Origin: Saccharomyces mikatae IFO 1815
Lineage: Eukaryota > Ascomycota > Saccharomycetes > Saccharomycetales > Saccharomycetaceae
Reading direction: 5' to 3'
Length of the DNA: 64,000 nt
NCBI RefSeq assembly: GCF_947241705.1
Contig: NC_079263.1
Span: 1 to 64,000 of the forward strand
Shown: positions 19,284-30,259 of the stretch, in pieces
Layout: the number at the start of each line of letters is the position of its first letter
How positions within the stretch are numbered: the first letter of the stretch is position 1
The notes under the pieces: generated by a model
The model's database searches: none
What the model was told of the DNA's origin: nothing
Seen by the model: the letters and a program-made list of their open reading frames with translations, nothing else
Translations under genes and position numbers: made by a program

Positions 19284-21041
19284 ATGGTTACCCAAATTGA
19301 ATTGCAAAACTGCTTAGAATGGGCCCAAAATAACGGGGCCTTCATCGATTCGAAAGTATCTTTCAAAATTACACAAGAGGCAGGTGTTACTGCCTTTGTG
19401 AATGAAAATTTCTCTCCTAAACCAGATCAAGCTTTGATTAGGGTACCCGAAAGTTTGCTAGTCACTTCCCAGCAAGCCTTATTAGAATTTTCCCAAGCCG
19501 ATAATAGAAAGAGAATTTTGAATTCTGTCACTCAGTTGTACCTGTCAAAGTTAAAATTTGGCTCCGATAATGTCCATCTCAAGTCCTTTTATCAACCATA
19601 TTTAGATGTACTACCCTTACGTCTTCCACAACCGTATTTTTGGTCTACCGATGAAGTCATGAACTTACATGGTACAGATGTGTACTTAACTATGAGAAAT
19701 ACTTTAAACGAGCTATTAAAAGAGTGGAAGGAGTTATTCCAAGTTTTATCCATTGAACATACTGCGCAAGATATGCAGTTTTTATCCCAATTCCATGACG
19801 GTGGCGACTCCGCCGTGATCTCACTGGAACAGTTTTCTGAATATATCAACGCATGTGAGTTAGAAGCTTTAGAGTGGAACTCATTTGTAGGATATCTCTG
19901 GTCATACTGTATTTTCAACTCTAGGGCATTTCCTCGAGTTGTTTTGAATAAGGCTGATACAGATAGCAGTAATCTGAACGAAGGTTTTTTGTTTCCAATA
20001 GTAGACTTATTGAACCATAAAAATGATGTGCCGGTGAAATGGGAGATGAATGAAAATAATGAGCTCTGTTTCATGTCGCACTCACCCGTATTTAACGCTC
20101 AAGAGGAATTGTTTAATAATTATGGTAATATCTCTAATGAAAAATGTTTGTTGAACTACGGGTTTTGGGATTCCTCGAATAAGTATGATTTTTCCAGATT
20201 AACTTTGAAACTCCCTTCTACCTTACCTAACAGCTCGCCGATAGATTTCAATAAATCAGGAAATTTTATCAGTGACGATGGAGACACCACCATTTTACAG
20301 TTTAATTTGAGGCCTTTAGAAATGGTGCCCCCCACCCTAATAGCTTTATTTGCCCACTTAAGTAAACTGAAATCCGAGGAAACGCCCACCGTAAGGAGCG
20401 TATTGGAGGGCATTGATCAACTAACGTCTGTAGTATCCCAGAGATTATTGTTTTTCAAAAATTTCAAGGCCAGAACTTCTTCTTCTCAAAAATTACGTCC
20501 TCACGTCATTAAACTAATTAAAATGTACTATCAAGACAACAAAAAAATTCTTAATTCCACAGTTGAAAAACTTTCCGTTTTACAAAAAAAAATATTCAAT
20601 GCTAACAAAGAGTTTTCCCTATCATTCAAGACAATTTTTAAGAATGACAAAATCTTCGCTAATTCTCTCTTATTAATATTTGGCGCTATAAATTACGAAG
20701 ACTTAATCACAAAGGATTGTCTCAATGATGCATTGTTGCTCTGGATAGTCAAGACCATCAACGATAAAAATATTAAACAAGACAGTTTTATTGTACAAGC
20801 ATTCAAAGAAGTTAGTGGTTCAATTGTCATTGAGAAACAAGATGTTATGGAGTATCTACCATTCTACAAAAAATATTTTCCTAATTTATCAGAAAGAATC
20901 CCAGAAATATACAACGTCGGCGATTGGGGGATAAGACAATTCATTGTGGCAGATACCGTCATTGACAGATTAGTTTGGATCAGAAAATCAAATAAAGAAC
21001 CTATTTTCTTAATGAAAAAGGTACACGACATACAGATTTGA
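19284..21041 (+). CDS. EFM1: Protein-lysine N-methyltransferase Efm1
   Basis: The product has 585 residues, the same length as S. cerevisiae Efm1 (YHL039W), from the first ATG. The N-terminal half is a SET domain of the Rubisco/histidine methyltransferase type. The region LFPIVDLLNHKND (about residue 240) is the conserved (D/N)xxNH motif that binds S-adenosylmethionine, and ELFNNYGNISNEKCLLNYGF supplies the post-SET-like YG motif. The C-terminal half is the substrate-binding helical domain. Known role: monomethylation of a lysine of translation elongation factor eEF1A in the cytoplasm. Its 3' end is 70 bp from the convergent CBP2 stop. Confidence 0.95.
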   Translation: MVTQIELQNCLEWAQNNGAFIDSKVSFKITQEAGVTAFVNENFSPKPDQALIRVPESLLVTSQQALLEFSQADNRKRILNSVTQLYLSKLKFGSDNVHLKSFYQPYLDVLPLRLPQPYFWSTDEVMNLHGTDVYLTMRNTLNELLKEWKELFQVLSIEHTAQDMQFLSQFHDGGDSAVISLEQFSEYINACELEALEWNSFVGYLWSYCIFNSRAFPRVVLNKADTDSSNLNEGFLFPIVDLLNHKNDVPVKWEMNENNELCFMSHSPVFNAQEELFNNYGNISNEKCLLNYGFWDSSNKYDFSRLTLKLPSTLPNSSPIDFNKSGNFISDDGDTTILQFNLRPLEMVPPTLIALFAHLSKLKSEETPTVRSVLEGIDQLTSVVSQRLLFFKNFKARTSSSQKLRPHVIKLIKMYYQDNKKILNSTVEKLSVLQKKIFNANKEFSLSFKTIFKNDKIFANSLLLIFGAINYEDLITKDCLNDALLLWIVKTINDKNIKQDSFIVQAFKEVSGSIVIEKQDVMEYLPFYKKYFPNLSERIPEIYNVGDWGIRQFIVADTVIDRLVWIRKSNKEPIFLMKKVHDIQI

Positions 21042-21110
21042 CTGTAGTTTCTAACCCGTATCTAATTTTACATATGTGTATATTTACATGAAATTTTCTT
21101 TTCCTTCGAT

Positions 21111-23006
21111 TCAATGTTCTTCATTATTTGATAACAAGCCAATGATATTATCTACGATTTTCTCATTTTGAGGAGGGGCTGCTCTAATAGCTTCGTTGTA
21201 TTTCAATTCATACAAATACATGAATGTTGAATTGTCTAACATCTTTTTATCAATGCAGTGCATATGCCCATGGAGTTCGACCTCGGTCAAATCTCTCACG
21301 AAATATGTCTTTATTTGCGTCATGAACTTCAATAACGACTTGAATATTTCGGGTATAGAATTTTGTTTATCCAAAATCACAATTTTGTAATTTTCTGATA
21401 ATGTCAAGGGACGAAGTTTAATGGGTCTGTTAACACGAAATTCCTCAGCGTATACTTTTTGTTCAAAATATAGCATTTTGTTGGCCAACTTCATCAACGC
21501 ACTGGCAGATTGCAACGACTGTTCACTAGCAAAGCCAGGTACTATTGTTTTATTTATCGAGTCAACGAAATTTGCTGATTCCATAAGAGTTACTGGTCTT
21601 AAATCGTCTTGCATAAACTTGTACAAGTTTGGCTGAAAAGTTTTTATCATTCGAGATTTTGTCAGTATGGTCTGCAAAACTAATGCGATGTGTTCAAATC
21701 TTGATAGAGATAATTCGTCATTTTGAAAAATAGAAGATTGATTCCATTTCATTTCCGAAATTACTAGTGTGGAATATGTTTGTAGGTCCTGAAGAAATGA
21801 ATCATACTTTGTTTTGTAGCTGACAAGAGAAGCTTGATCCGTGGGTAGTGGCATGGACTCGGTCCCTTGATACTGTTTCCAAATGCATGAATCCCAAACT
21901 TTCCAATCAAAATGAAAAGAAGAGATATTACTGTCAGAAGAGAAAGCACGGATACTCTTCTTGTTACGTTGTAAAATCGTGAATATATTGTAGAGGATGA
22001 AATTTTTGCAAAACTCAGCTCTCAATTGTGTAATGGAAAAGTCGTTAGATAGCACTGTGGCTCTTAAAATATCACCAGGGCACGTTCTATCCTTGTTTGT
22101 TTGTTTGCTCCACAGTGTCTTATGACTAATCGATCTCTCCAAAAGTCGCTTTAAAGTAGTGATATTACCATCTACGACCCGACTCGTACCGCTCTTTGAA
22201 TCCAAATAAAATGGTTTACCCATTTCATTCTCCAGCAGCCGACCCGCGTTAGCCTTATCGGTACGCTTTTGTTCGTTCAAGTTACAAAGTGGTGAGACTA
22301 TCTTAGTTTTCAACTTATCTACCTCCGTAACAAATAATGCCTTGTGTGTATCTACAAAGTAAGGGAAGATGCCAATTCCATCGAATTCTCCGACTACGGT
22401 ATCATCAGTGATCTGAAAAAGAGGTAAAGGTTTTGCATTAGCAGGATTGATAAACACAGGTGCTTCTCCATCATTTTCTTTTGAAAGTCTATCATAAGTA
22501 CTTTTCTTAACCCCTATTCCCCTACAAAAGTTTGAAAATACAGATTTGGGCCAAATTACGCGTTGTAATTTCAACTTATCATCTTTGGATCGTATCCTAA
22601 TTAGTTGTTGCCATTCAAAAGAGGGTTTAAAATCCTTGTCCATTCTGTTTAACGTCGCTTCATAGAGACTTAGCGGATGGTCAAAAATAGGTGCGATCTG
22701 TTCCCAATGTTGGATCCTATTCTTTGGAGGTTTCTCGCCCAAATCCGTTCTAACAATCTTGAATACATGGTCATGTGGAGCGTTTATATCTCGCAGTAGC
22801 AGTCTTTGCAACTCTATAAGTGAAACATTGTAGAGTGTACCCCCAAGATCACAATACTCATAGGCTAAGTTCTTCTCCTTAAAGGCCTGCTTACAACGAG
22901 GGAACGCCCGATGGGTGATATTTTCCATGTTGAACTTATATTTGTAACGAGAAGAACTGCCCTGTCGCCTTAGTGACACCATAAACAACGTTTGCCAATT
23001 CACCAT
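21111..23006 (-). CDS. CBP2: Mitochondrial intron-splicing protein Cbp2
   Basis: The product is 631 residues from the ATG at 23006 (MVNWQTLFMVSLRRQGSSSR), within one residue of S. cerevisiae Cbp2. The frame is open for 26 more codons to ATGs at 23084 and 23081, but that extension (rich in Glu, Arg and Ser) is not part of the known protein. The chosen N-terminus is basic and fits mitochondrial import. Cbp2 binds and folds the group I intron bI5 of cytochrome b pre-RNA, so it is needed for respiration. It has no common catalytic domain; recognition is by sequence similarity along its length. Convergent with EFM1 and divergent from MUP3. Confidence 0.94.
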   Translation of the reverse strand: MVNWQTLFMVSLRRQGSSSRYKYKFNMENITHRAFPRCKQAFKEKNLAYEYCDLGGTLYNVSLIELQRLLLRDINAPHDHVFKIVRTDLGEKPPKNRIQHWEQIAPIFDHPLSLYEATLNRMDKDFKPSFEWQQLIRIRSKDDKLKLQRVIWPKSVFSNFCRGIGVKKSTYDRLSKENDGEAPVFINPANAKPLPLFQITDDTVVGEFDGIGIFPYFVDTHKALFVTEVDKLKTKIVSPLCNLNEQKRTDKANAGRLLENEMGKPFYLDSKSGTSRVVDGNITTLKRLLERSISHKTLWSKQTNKDRTCPGDILRATVLSNDFSITQLRAEFCKNFILYNIFTILQRNKKSIRAFSSDSNISSFHFDWKVWDSCIWKQYQGTESMPLPTDQASLVSYKTKYDSFLQDLQTYSTLVISEMKWNQSSIFQNDELSLSRFEHIALVLQTILTKSRMIKTFQPNLYKFMQDDLRPVTLMESANFVDSINKTIVPGFASEQSLQSASALMKLANKMLYFEQKVYAEEFRVNRPIKLRPLTLSENYKIVILDKQNSIPEIFKSLLKFMTQIKTYFVRDLTEVELHGHMHCIDKKMLDNSTFMYLYELKYNEAIRAAPPQNEKIVDNIIGLLSNNEEH

Positions 23007-23565
23007 TTTGCCCACTCTACCGGTTTTGTCTCGAACTTTTTCTTCAGTACTCTCTCTTGATTCTCTAAAAGAAGTCTTCATCATCCGTCCTTCTTAGCAC
23101 GATTTCTCATCATCCATGTAATAGAACTTTCGCTCAACGCACCCATACACGCCGACTATGGAATCGCCTCGGCGGCAAACACTTCTCTTTCCTCTAGTTT
23201 CCTATTCTCATTCCACCTTTAGTTCCCCAAACTTTACCTCTGACGGAACTATCAACACTTCCACAGTCACCTTGCGGATAACTTTTTTCTCTGCCAGGAT
23301 GCACGCTAATCACAGAAAAGCTATACAAGTCGTTGTCATACAGTATCTCCTCTTTTACTTCTACATAATGCATAAGCTAATGGCATGTGCAAACAGCTAC
23401 GTTTTTTGCGTAAAAAAGCTACAAAGTGAGAGTTCATCTTTCCTGATGCCACAATTGCTCTGGTGAAAAGTGTTGATGATGCAAATCTGGGGTAAAATCT
23501 GTAGAACTTCCCACTATTATATCCACAGTCCGCGTTAAATAAAGATCACGCGACTCTTACCGAAA
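23007..23565. other. CBP2 side of the CBP2-MUP3 divergent interval
   Basis: The interval between the two start codons is 740 bp. Apart from the Met31/32-type sites I see only a short open frame (23158-23466), which has no recognisable features, and general AT-rich promoter sequence. No RNA gene is evident. Confidence 0.45.
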
Positions 23566-23574
23566 AAACTGTGG
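23566..23574 (+). promoter_or_regulatory. Met31/Met32 site upstream of MUP3
   Basis: AAACTGTGG is an exact match to the Met31/Met32 zinc-finger binding site, 173 bp upstream of the MUP3 ATG. A weaker inverted copy (CCACAGTCC at 23523-23531) lies about 40 bp farther upstream. Met31/32 recruit Met4 to sulfur-amino-acid genes, which fits control of a methionine permease. No good Cbf1 site (TCACGTG) is next to it. Confidence 0.6.
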
Positions 23575-23746
23575 CGTCGTTGGTTCTATATGATAAATTA
23601 AACATATAGATTAAGAATAGACCCTGTCTGGGTAAAGGGCGAGACAATGCGCATATAAAGACCAGAATGCAGATTGACGCTCAGATCTTGTTTGCAGCTT
23701 AAGTTGCGAAGACAAACGTAAGTGTGCAATACTCACAAAAGTAAAA

Positions 23747-25387
23747 ATGAAATCACTACTGTTTAATAGTGGGAAAGCAAATCCTTCACAAGATGTTTTT
23801 ATAGATGTAGAAGTTGGCGATATTACCACAAAATATGGTTCTATGAATACAGGATCGTTCAGTTCAATGGATACAGTGGAAGCTCAGGCGATAAAAGCAC
23901 AGACGACAAGGTTCGTGGAAGTACCGCAGGGTAGACATTTGGGTGTGTTTTCTACGGTTATTTTGTTTGTTTCGAGAATAATGGGATCTGGTATCTTTGC
24001 AGTACCCAGTGTGATTTTAATGAATACAGGCGGTAATAAGCTTATTTATTTTGCAATTTGGATTTTTAGCGCCATGATTGCGTTTGCAGGATTATATCTT
24101 TTTCTAGAATTTGGTTCATGGATACCGAAGTCAGGAGGACGTAAAAACTTCCTCGAGCGTAGCTTTGAGAAGCCGAAATTATTGATTAGTGTTGTTTTCT
24201 CCTGCTATAGTATTTTGACAGGCTATGCGTTGACTGGTTCTATTGTATTTGGTAAATACGTGTTAAGCGCATTTGGAGTCACAGATGACTCGTGGTCCAA
24301 GTACGTCAGCATATCATTTATTATCCTTGCAGTCCTCATTCACGGTATCTCTGTAAGACATGGGGTTCTCATACAAAATGCTCTCGGTGGCTTGAAATTG
24401 CTTATGATTGTCCTGATGTGCTTCGCTGGATTGTACACCCTGTTATTTTATAAGAGCACCAATCAAGTCGCCTGGGAACTACCTGTAACCGAAATCGAAA
24501 AAGACTCTTTTCTATCTGTGTCTTCAATTGCTACTGCTTTTATTAGTGCTTTCTTCTGTTTTTCAGGTTGGGATACAGTCCATACAGTTACATCTGAGAT
24601 TAAAAATCCGGTAAAAACGTTAAAAGTATCAGGCCCATTATCGCTGATAATTTGTTTTGTATGTTACACAATGATGAACATTGCATACTTAAAAGTTTTG
24701 ACATATGAGGAAATTGTTAATGCAGGCCCCCTTGTCGGTTCAGTACTGTTTACCAAACTTTTTGGACCACAAATTGGTGGCAAATTCATTGCTTTTTCCA
24801 TCGCCATTTCGGCAGCTTCTAATATTTTGGTTGTTATTTATGGTATATCAAGGGTCAACCAAGAAATTTTTAAGGAAGGTTACTTACCATTCAGTATACA
24901 TATGTCTAAAAATTGGCCGTTTAATGCCCCCTTACCATCTATTTCTTTATGTGGCTTCATAACTATCGCTTGGATATTGATTTTACCTAGAGAAGGCGAA
25001 TCCTTCAACTACCTAGTATCAATGGATGGTTATGGCAATCAGTTCTTCTTACTATTGGTTGCTATTGGCCTCTTTATCTGGAGATTCAAACATAAGCACG
25101 AAACGCCAGATATTCGTGCACCTACTTTTGGTGTTGTAGCCATTATAACATTATCATTGTACATGTTGGTGGCACCGTTCCTGGCCGACGCTAGTCTAAA
25201 CAGAGTTGGCTTCCTACCGCCCTACCAAATTATGTCATTAATAGTGATACTTTCATGTCTCTTTTTCTGGCTAATTAAGTTTGTTCTACTACCCAAAATT
25301 TTTCGTTACAAACTGCTACCCAGAATCACTTATTTGCACGATGGACTTGTTGTCACGGAATGGGTAAAAAAACCATCTCTGTCTTAA
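23747..25387 (+). CDS. MUP3: Low-affinity methionine permease Mup3
   Basis: The product has 546 residues, the S. cerevisiae Mup3 length. It belongs to the amino acid-polyamine-organocation superfamily (LAT-like yeast branch): a soluble N-terminus of about 65 residues, then about 12 membrane segments. The first contains SRIMGSGIFAVPS, the GSGIF substrate-binding turn of the family, and segment 6 contains FFCFSGWDTVHTVTSEIKNP. It imports methionine, with low affinity, at the plasma membrane; its paralog Mup1 is the high-affinity form. The Met31/32 site upstream suggests sulfur control. Its stop is 114 bp from the convergent VMR1 stop. Confidence 0.95.
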   Translation: MKSLLFNSGKANPSQDVFIDVEVGDITTKYGSMNTGSFSSMDTVEAQAIKAQTTRFVEVPQGRHLGVFSTVILFVSRIMGSGIFAVPSVILMNTGGNKLIYFAIWIFSAMIAFAGLYLFLEFGSWIPKSGGRKNFLERSFEKPKLLISVVFSCYSILTGYALTGSIVFGKYVLSAFGVTDDSWSKYVSISFIILAVLIHGISVRHGVLIQNALGGLKLLMIVLMCFAGLYTLLFYKSTNQVAWELPVTEIEKDSFLSVSSIATAFISAFFCFSGWDTVHTVTSEIKNPVKTLKVSGPLSLIICFVCYTMMNIAYLKVLTYEEIVNAGPLVGSVLFTKLFGPQIGGKFIAFSIAISAASNILVVIYGISRVNQEIFKEGYLPFSIHMSKNWPFNAPLPSISLCGFITIAWILILPREGESFNYLVSMDGYGNQFFLLLVAIGLFIWRFKHKHETPDIRAPTFGVVAIITLSLYMLVAPFLADASLNRVGFLPPYQIMSLIVILSCLFFWLIKFVLLPKIFRYKLLPRITYLHDGLVVTEWVKKPSLS

Positions 25388-25501
25388 TTTCTCGTTCCTA
25401 TATACATATTTTATAGAGCACCATTGCATTTTTACTAGATAATATTCATCATTACATCTAAATAATAGAACAACCTTTGACCATTTTATTTCTCTTTCCT
25501 T

Positions 25502-28500
25502 TTATTGCCGGGCTACTTGCTTCAAAAGTTCCAGATCTCCACTATCGCGACACATTCTATAAAATGTACTTCGCTCATTTTTGAGCAGTTCATAGGGATG
25601 TCCGTACTCTTTTATCTCACCGGCATCCATCACAAGTATTTTATCGTAATAGATAACCGATCTCAAGCGATGTGCTATAGTGAGGATTGTGCTCTTATTA
25701 AACTTGCTTCTTATAATACTCTGGATTAGATGGTCAGAGTCGTAATCAATAGACGAAGTAGCCTCATCTAAAAGAATAATTTTGGATTCTCGCAATAATG
25801 ATCGTGCTATGAATAGCAACTGCCTTTCACCTTGAGAGAGGTTTAAGCCTCCTTCAACTATTTCTGATTGGAGGTTCAAGAATTTATTATGAATATTGAA
25901 GTTTTCTTTCAAGTTGAATACTTGTTTAAATTCAAGCGAAGAGATCAAGTTTACTTGCAAAAGCACTTTGAATATTCTTCTTTCATCATATTCGTCATGT
26001 GGGTCAATATTACTTTTAATTGTACCAGCAAATAAAACAGGGTCCTGGGGAATGATTGTAATGGAGCGACGTAAAGTAATCAGATCAATCTTACTTATGT
26101 CCTGGTCATCTATTTTGATACATCCAGTTACTGGTTCCAATAATCTGAATAATGCCGCAATTATGGTAGATTTGCCTGCGCCAGTTCTTCCCACAATTCC
26201 GACCTTACTTTGAGGATCTACTTTGAAGCAAACGTTTTTTAAAACAAGCGGTAAGTTTGATGCATAACGTAAAGATAAATTCTCCACTTCAATTTTACCA
26301 TGTTTTGGCCACGACGAGTCATTGAGAGCTTGTATATGGTCTTCATCATAGCCAAGATACTTTTCCTGCACAATGCTAGAGTATTCTTTTAATCTTTCAA
26401 CAGAGTTCATGTTCATTTCAAATCTTGAGTACAGTTGAACAAGCCATAACGCACTATCTGTAAATAGAATCGCATATGTCAGGGAAATTCCGGCAAGACC
26501 CGAGTCAATATTGTCAATATTGAACAGGATAAAAGAGCCTGATCCTAAAACAATGAATGCTCCAATCATGTCCACCCTAAACGCAAACCATTTAACAGCA
26601 ACTGATAAGTAAAAGAAGGCCTTATTATTCTGGTCAATTTTCTCCATATTCTCCAAAATGAATCTCTTCTCGTCACCAAAGGCACGGATAGTGCAAACGC
26701 CCACCAAAGTCTCTGAGAAATGTTGGAAAATAGGAGATTTTGTTATTGAATCAATTCTTTTCAAATCTCTACTTGCTTTTAAATACCATTTCCCGACAAA
26801 GTAATATAAAATGAAAACTATAACTGCGACAGAAAAAAAGCGAGGAGTAATTACAACAATGAGCAATAAAATTGACGAACATTGAATTAGGCAAAATACC
26901 GTAACCTCCAAATATGGAATTAGCTCTTGGTCAATACCTTCAATGTCTTTTGAGAAACGATTCATGATCCTACCAACAGGCGTCACGTCAAAAAATCTTA
27001 TCTTGGCATGTAGAACAAGATCTAGCATGCTGTTGAAGATCTTCTTGGAAGCTTGCATGCCAGACAAAAAAGTTACCATAGTTTTGAGTCCCCCTAATAG
27101 CGCTTGAATAATACCAATTACGAAATATAAACTCAAATAATAAATCGCTGTATATTGGTTTTCCGAAGAGTCCACCCTTTTTGATTTTATTCCCTCTAAA
27201 GCTAGTCTGTCGATTGTGAAATGAAAAGCTTCTATATGCAAGTTGGTATGATTCACCCAGTGTCGTATCCACCAAGATTGACTGATGAACAGTATTTGCG
27301 CTGTGATGTAAAGAGTGAACGCTGTTAAAGCCTTATAACCTCCAAAAAATTTCAGATACCACTTATAAACATCAAGACCTATGGCACCACTAGACTTTTC
27401 TTCTTCTTCTATTAGCTGACCATCATTAACTAAATTTATGTCATATTCCGTGTTGTCTATAACGCACTTGCTTCTTTGGATGTTATTTTCATCCAGATTG
27501 TTCACCGTTTTTTTGGTTATGGTATCCTGATGAGATAATTGAGCAATCTCCTCTTTAAAAATCCCTTTCTTCTGTAGCTCCTTGATAGTTCCTTGATTCT
27601 TTACTTTCCCGTCCTCTAATATGATTGCAAAATGTGCGTTTCTAATTGCAAGCGGAACATTGTGCGTAACTAAAATACATGTTCTATTTTTCATCAATTG
27701 ACCAGTAATACAATTTTCATATATCCATACAGCAGTGTGGGAATCGACAGCACTCAAGCAATCATCTAGCAACACATGCTTGGCATGGGAATAAACAGCT
27801 CTTGCCAAAGAAATTCTCTGTTTTTGACCTCCTGATAGTGTTATGCCTTTTTCACCAATTTCAGTTAAATCACCAGCAGGTAAAATATTCAGATCTCTAT
27901 TCAGTCCACATGCATCAATTACTTTTTTGTACCTACTCTTGTCATAGGAACCATTAAAGACGATATTGTTTTTTATTGTATCACTTACTAGCCACGCACT
28001 TTGTGAACAGTATGCGAAGGAATTGGTTAACCCATCATGGTCAGGGATTAAATCATGTCTTGGTTCTAACCCTGGAATAATTATGAAGCCACTGACTAAA
28101 TCTAGCTCTCCCAATAAACTCATCAATAGTGCGCTTTTACCGGAACCTGTCGAACCTAAGACTAAGTTCAATTTGCCAATTGAAAATATAATATTCAAAT
28201 CACATAATTTGAATTTATTAATGTCATTGTCATTTTCATTCCAGACTAAATTTGCCTTTTTGAACTCAATTTTATTTCTATCTGGAGATATAGTCAGCTG
28301 ATTATATTTCTCTGTGTCGTCCAAGTTTAAAAAACTGATGATTCGTCTTAAAGAAACCTTCGATTGATTTATGAAACTTAACATATTTGATAATTGATCC
28401 AGAGGGGTCTTCAATAAAGTGAAGAGTGACAAAATAGTAAAAGCAAGCGGGGCATTTAATTCTTGTTTTTGAACAAATATATATATGGCAAATGTAACAC

Positions 28501-30259
28501 CAGTTACTAAGGTTGGCGTCATGAACCAAAGAAAAGAAGATAAAGACCATAGTAAAGATTTTTTGAAAAAGTATAACAGTTCTTTTTGCCTTATTAATCC
28601 AATGGCATTGCAAATGTTATTCTCCCACGCAAAATATTTGACAATTCTAATGTTTTGTAAACACTCGTTCAATTTGGCATTTCTTTGATCGGTGCATTGT
28701 AGGGCTAGTTTTTGAAACTTACCCAACAAGTCGGCCAACATGATATTCAAAGGGAACATCATCAAGATTATTGAGATACCTGCAAAGGCAGAAACACCTA
28801 GAAACTTGAAAAGTAGGCTTACGACAATCATTATCATAATAATGGTTTGTACTGTCATATAAAGGTAATTTGAAACTTCGGATACATTGAATGAATCTAT
28901 GGAGATTAGATTAATAACGGTGCCGAGGTTTTCGGAAACACTTTCTCTATTGTAGCTAGTTTTGCGTGATGCAAATAACTTCTTGCGTAAGCCCTTTGAA
29001 TAAATTTCTCCGATTAGGATGGCTCTTATCCTTAAACAATTCTTATCAGAAATAAATTGACCTTGTGAATTAGAAATCGCTGCTATTATCCTACAAACGA
29101 ACATAGCTACAATATAGAGCCATGCTAAATTCATATATGATGAGGAACGATCTGGGTTATCCACAATTTCTAAAAGTTTTTTCAGTAGGATCGTTGGAAA
29201 AAGGTTCACTATGCTGTTCACCGAAATCAATATCACTTCAATGATTAAATACCTTTTGAAAAACTCGAATAGGGGTGCCATCAAACCGTTGGTAGTATTG
29301 CTATCCTTGGTGAATCTTTTTAAGATGAAAATGCAATAATCTTCCATCGATAAGCCCCAAATATCCTTCAATGTGATGGCGCTGTTCTGGGCTTTCCATA
29401 TGAAATCAGTAACCCAACTCCAAGTGATAAAACTCAAAATAGAGGATGAATGTTCTCTCGAAGGAGTCATAAACGCGTCTCTTACATAGATGCTGGGTGA
29501 GCTGTCTTTGAGCGGTGAAGTAAGCAGTACTAACTCTAAATTTGACGTTACCATAAATTCAAAGATGTAGAAAATTCGCGAGGGAATATCATTGATATTG
29601 CCAATATATATTGACCGTAGTGGGAACCAATTTGAAAGCCATAAAGCTGTATAGGCACTAAAGCTAATGGTCCAAAGGTTCTTTGAACGCTTGTAAGCTC
29701 TCAATGCTGTTAGAGAAAGTAATATCAACCAGAGCAAAAGTAAAACTGAAACGTCTCTGTCGGTTAATTCAGTACTGATATTTGTTATTCTTAAAAAGAG
29801 AAGACCGATTATTTGCAATGAAACTAGTACAATTTCGAACAACTTTCTCAAATGGTCATGAGTAGAGGGTTCCTTAAATGTTAGTCCACCGCGGTTTTTA
29901 TCATCGATTTTTTTGACATCTATATCTCTTATGTCAAAGTGTCTCAGTTGCAATAGTTTCCCTTGCTTCTTGGTATCGACGTAATCGGTTTGATTACTTG
30001 AGTGTGGTAAGAGCCTTTCGACACTAAAGTCTTCTTCTCCCTCCCCTTGTGGGCCAAAAAGATATTCATTTACTATATCGGGCTCAGCAAGTTTTTCACT
30101 ATGAGATGGGGCATACTGGTAAAGCTCAAGAAGGGCAATTGATGCTATGATGATCAATGGAAAATAATAGTTCAATAACTGTGTTCTTCCGATTCGAGTA
30201 AAATCGTCAACTTCCCAATATGAATCATTATTTCGGATAATACCGACATTCGTTGTCAT
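25502..30259 (-). CDS. VMR1: Vacuolar ABC transporter Vmr1
   Basis: The product is 1585 residues, an ABCC (MRP) family full transporter with an N-terminal TMD0 of five hydrophobic segments followed by two membrane-domain plus nucleotide-binding-domain halves. NBD1 has Walker A GSTGSGKS near residue 703, signature LSGGQKQ near 811 and Walker B HVLLDDCLSAVD. NBD2 has Walker A GRTGAGKST near 1360, signature LSQGERQ near 1476 and IILLDEATSSID. Known role: vacuolar multidrug and metal resistance, including cadmium-glutathione transport. S. cerevisiae Vmr1 is 1592 residues. This protein ends ELLKQVARQ, a few residues before the S. cerevisiae C-terminus, and the linker after NBD1 is poorly conserved. 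Confidence 0.95.
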   Translation of the reverse strand: MTTNVGIIRNNDSYWEVDDFTRIGRTQLLNYYFPLIIIASIALLELYQYAPSHSEKLAEPDIVNEYLFGPQGEGEEDFSVERLLPHSSNQTDYVDTKKQGKLLQLRHFDIRDIDVKKIDDKNRGGLTFKEPSTHDHLRKLFEIVLVSLQIIGLLFLRITNISTELTDRDVSVLLLLWLILLSLTALRAYKRSKNLWTISFSAYTALWLSNWFPLRSIYIGNINDIPSRIFYIFEFMVTSNLELVLLTSPLKDSSPSIYVRDAFMTPSREHSSSILSFITWSWVTDFIWKAQNSAITLKDIWGLSMEDYCIFILKRFTKDSNTTNGLMAPLFEFFKRYLIIEVILISVNSIVNLFPTILLKKLLEIVDNPDRSSSYMNLAWLYIVAMFVCRIIAAISNSQGQFISDKNCLRIRAILIGEIYSKGLRKKLFASRKTSYNRESVSENLGTVINLISIDSFNVSEVSNYLYMTVQTIIMIMIVVSLLFKFLGVSAFAGISIILMMFPLNIMLADLLGKFQKLALQCTDQRNAKLNECLQNIRIVKYFAWENNICNAIGLIRQKELLYFFKKSLLWSLSSFLWFMTPTLVTGVTFAIYIFVQKQELNAPLAFTILSLFTLLKTPLDQLSNMLSFINQSKVSLRRIISFLNLDDTEKYNQLTISPDRNKIEFKKANLVWNENDNDINKFKLCDLNIIFSIGKLNLVLGSTGSGKSALLMSLLGELDLVSGFIIIPGLEPRHDLIPDHDGLTNSFAYCSQSAWLVSDTIKNNIVFNGSYDKSRYKKVIDACGLNRDLNILPAGDLTEIGEKGITLSGGQKQRISLARAVYSHAKHVLLDDCLSAVDSHTAVWIYENCITGQLMKNRTCILVTHNVPLAIRNAHFAIILEDGKVKNQGTIKELQKKGIFKEEIAQLSHQDTITKKTVNNLDENNIQRSKCVIDNTEYDINLVNDGQLIEEEEKSSGAIGLDVYKWYLKFFGGYKALTAFTLYITAQILFISQSWWIRHWVNHTNLHIEAFHFTIDRLALEGIKSKRVDSSENQYTAIYYLSLYFVIGIIQALLGGLKTMVTFLSGMQASKKIFNSMLDLVLHAKIRFFDVTPVGRIMNRFSKDIEGIDQELIPYLEVTVFCLIQCSSILLLIVVITPRFFSVAVIVFILYYFVGKWYLKASRDLKRIDSITKSPIFQHFSETLVGVCTIRAFGDEKRFILENMEKIDQNNKAFFYLSVAVKWFAFRVDMIGAFIVLGSGSFILFNIDNIDSGLAGISLTYAILFTDSALWLVQLYSRFEMNMNSVERLKEYSSIVQEKYLGYDEDHIQALNDSSWPKHGKIEVENLSLRYASNLPLVLKNVCFKVDPQSKVGIVGRTGAGKSTIIAALFRLLEPVTGCIKIDDQDISKIDLITLRRSITIIPQDPVLFAGTIKSNIDPHDEYDERRIFKVLLQVNLISSLEFKQVFNLKENFNIHNKFLNLQSEIVEGGLNLSQGERQLLFIARSLLRESKIILLDEATSSIDYDSDHLIQSIIRSKFNKSTILTIAHRLRSVIYYDKILVMDAGEIKEYGHPYELLKNERSTFYRMCRDSGDLELLKQVARQ

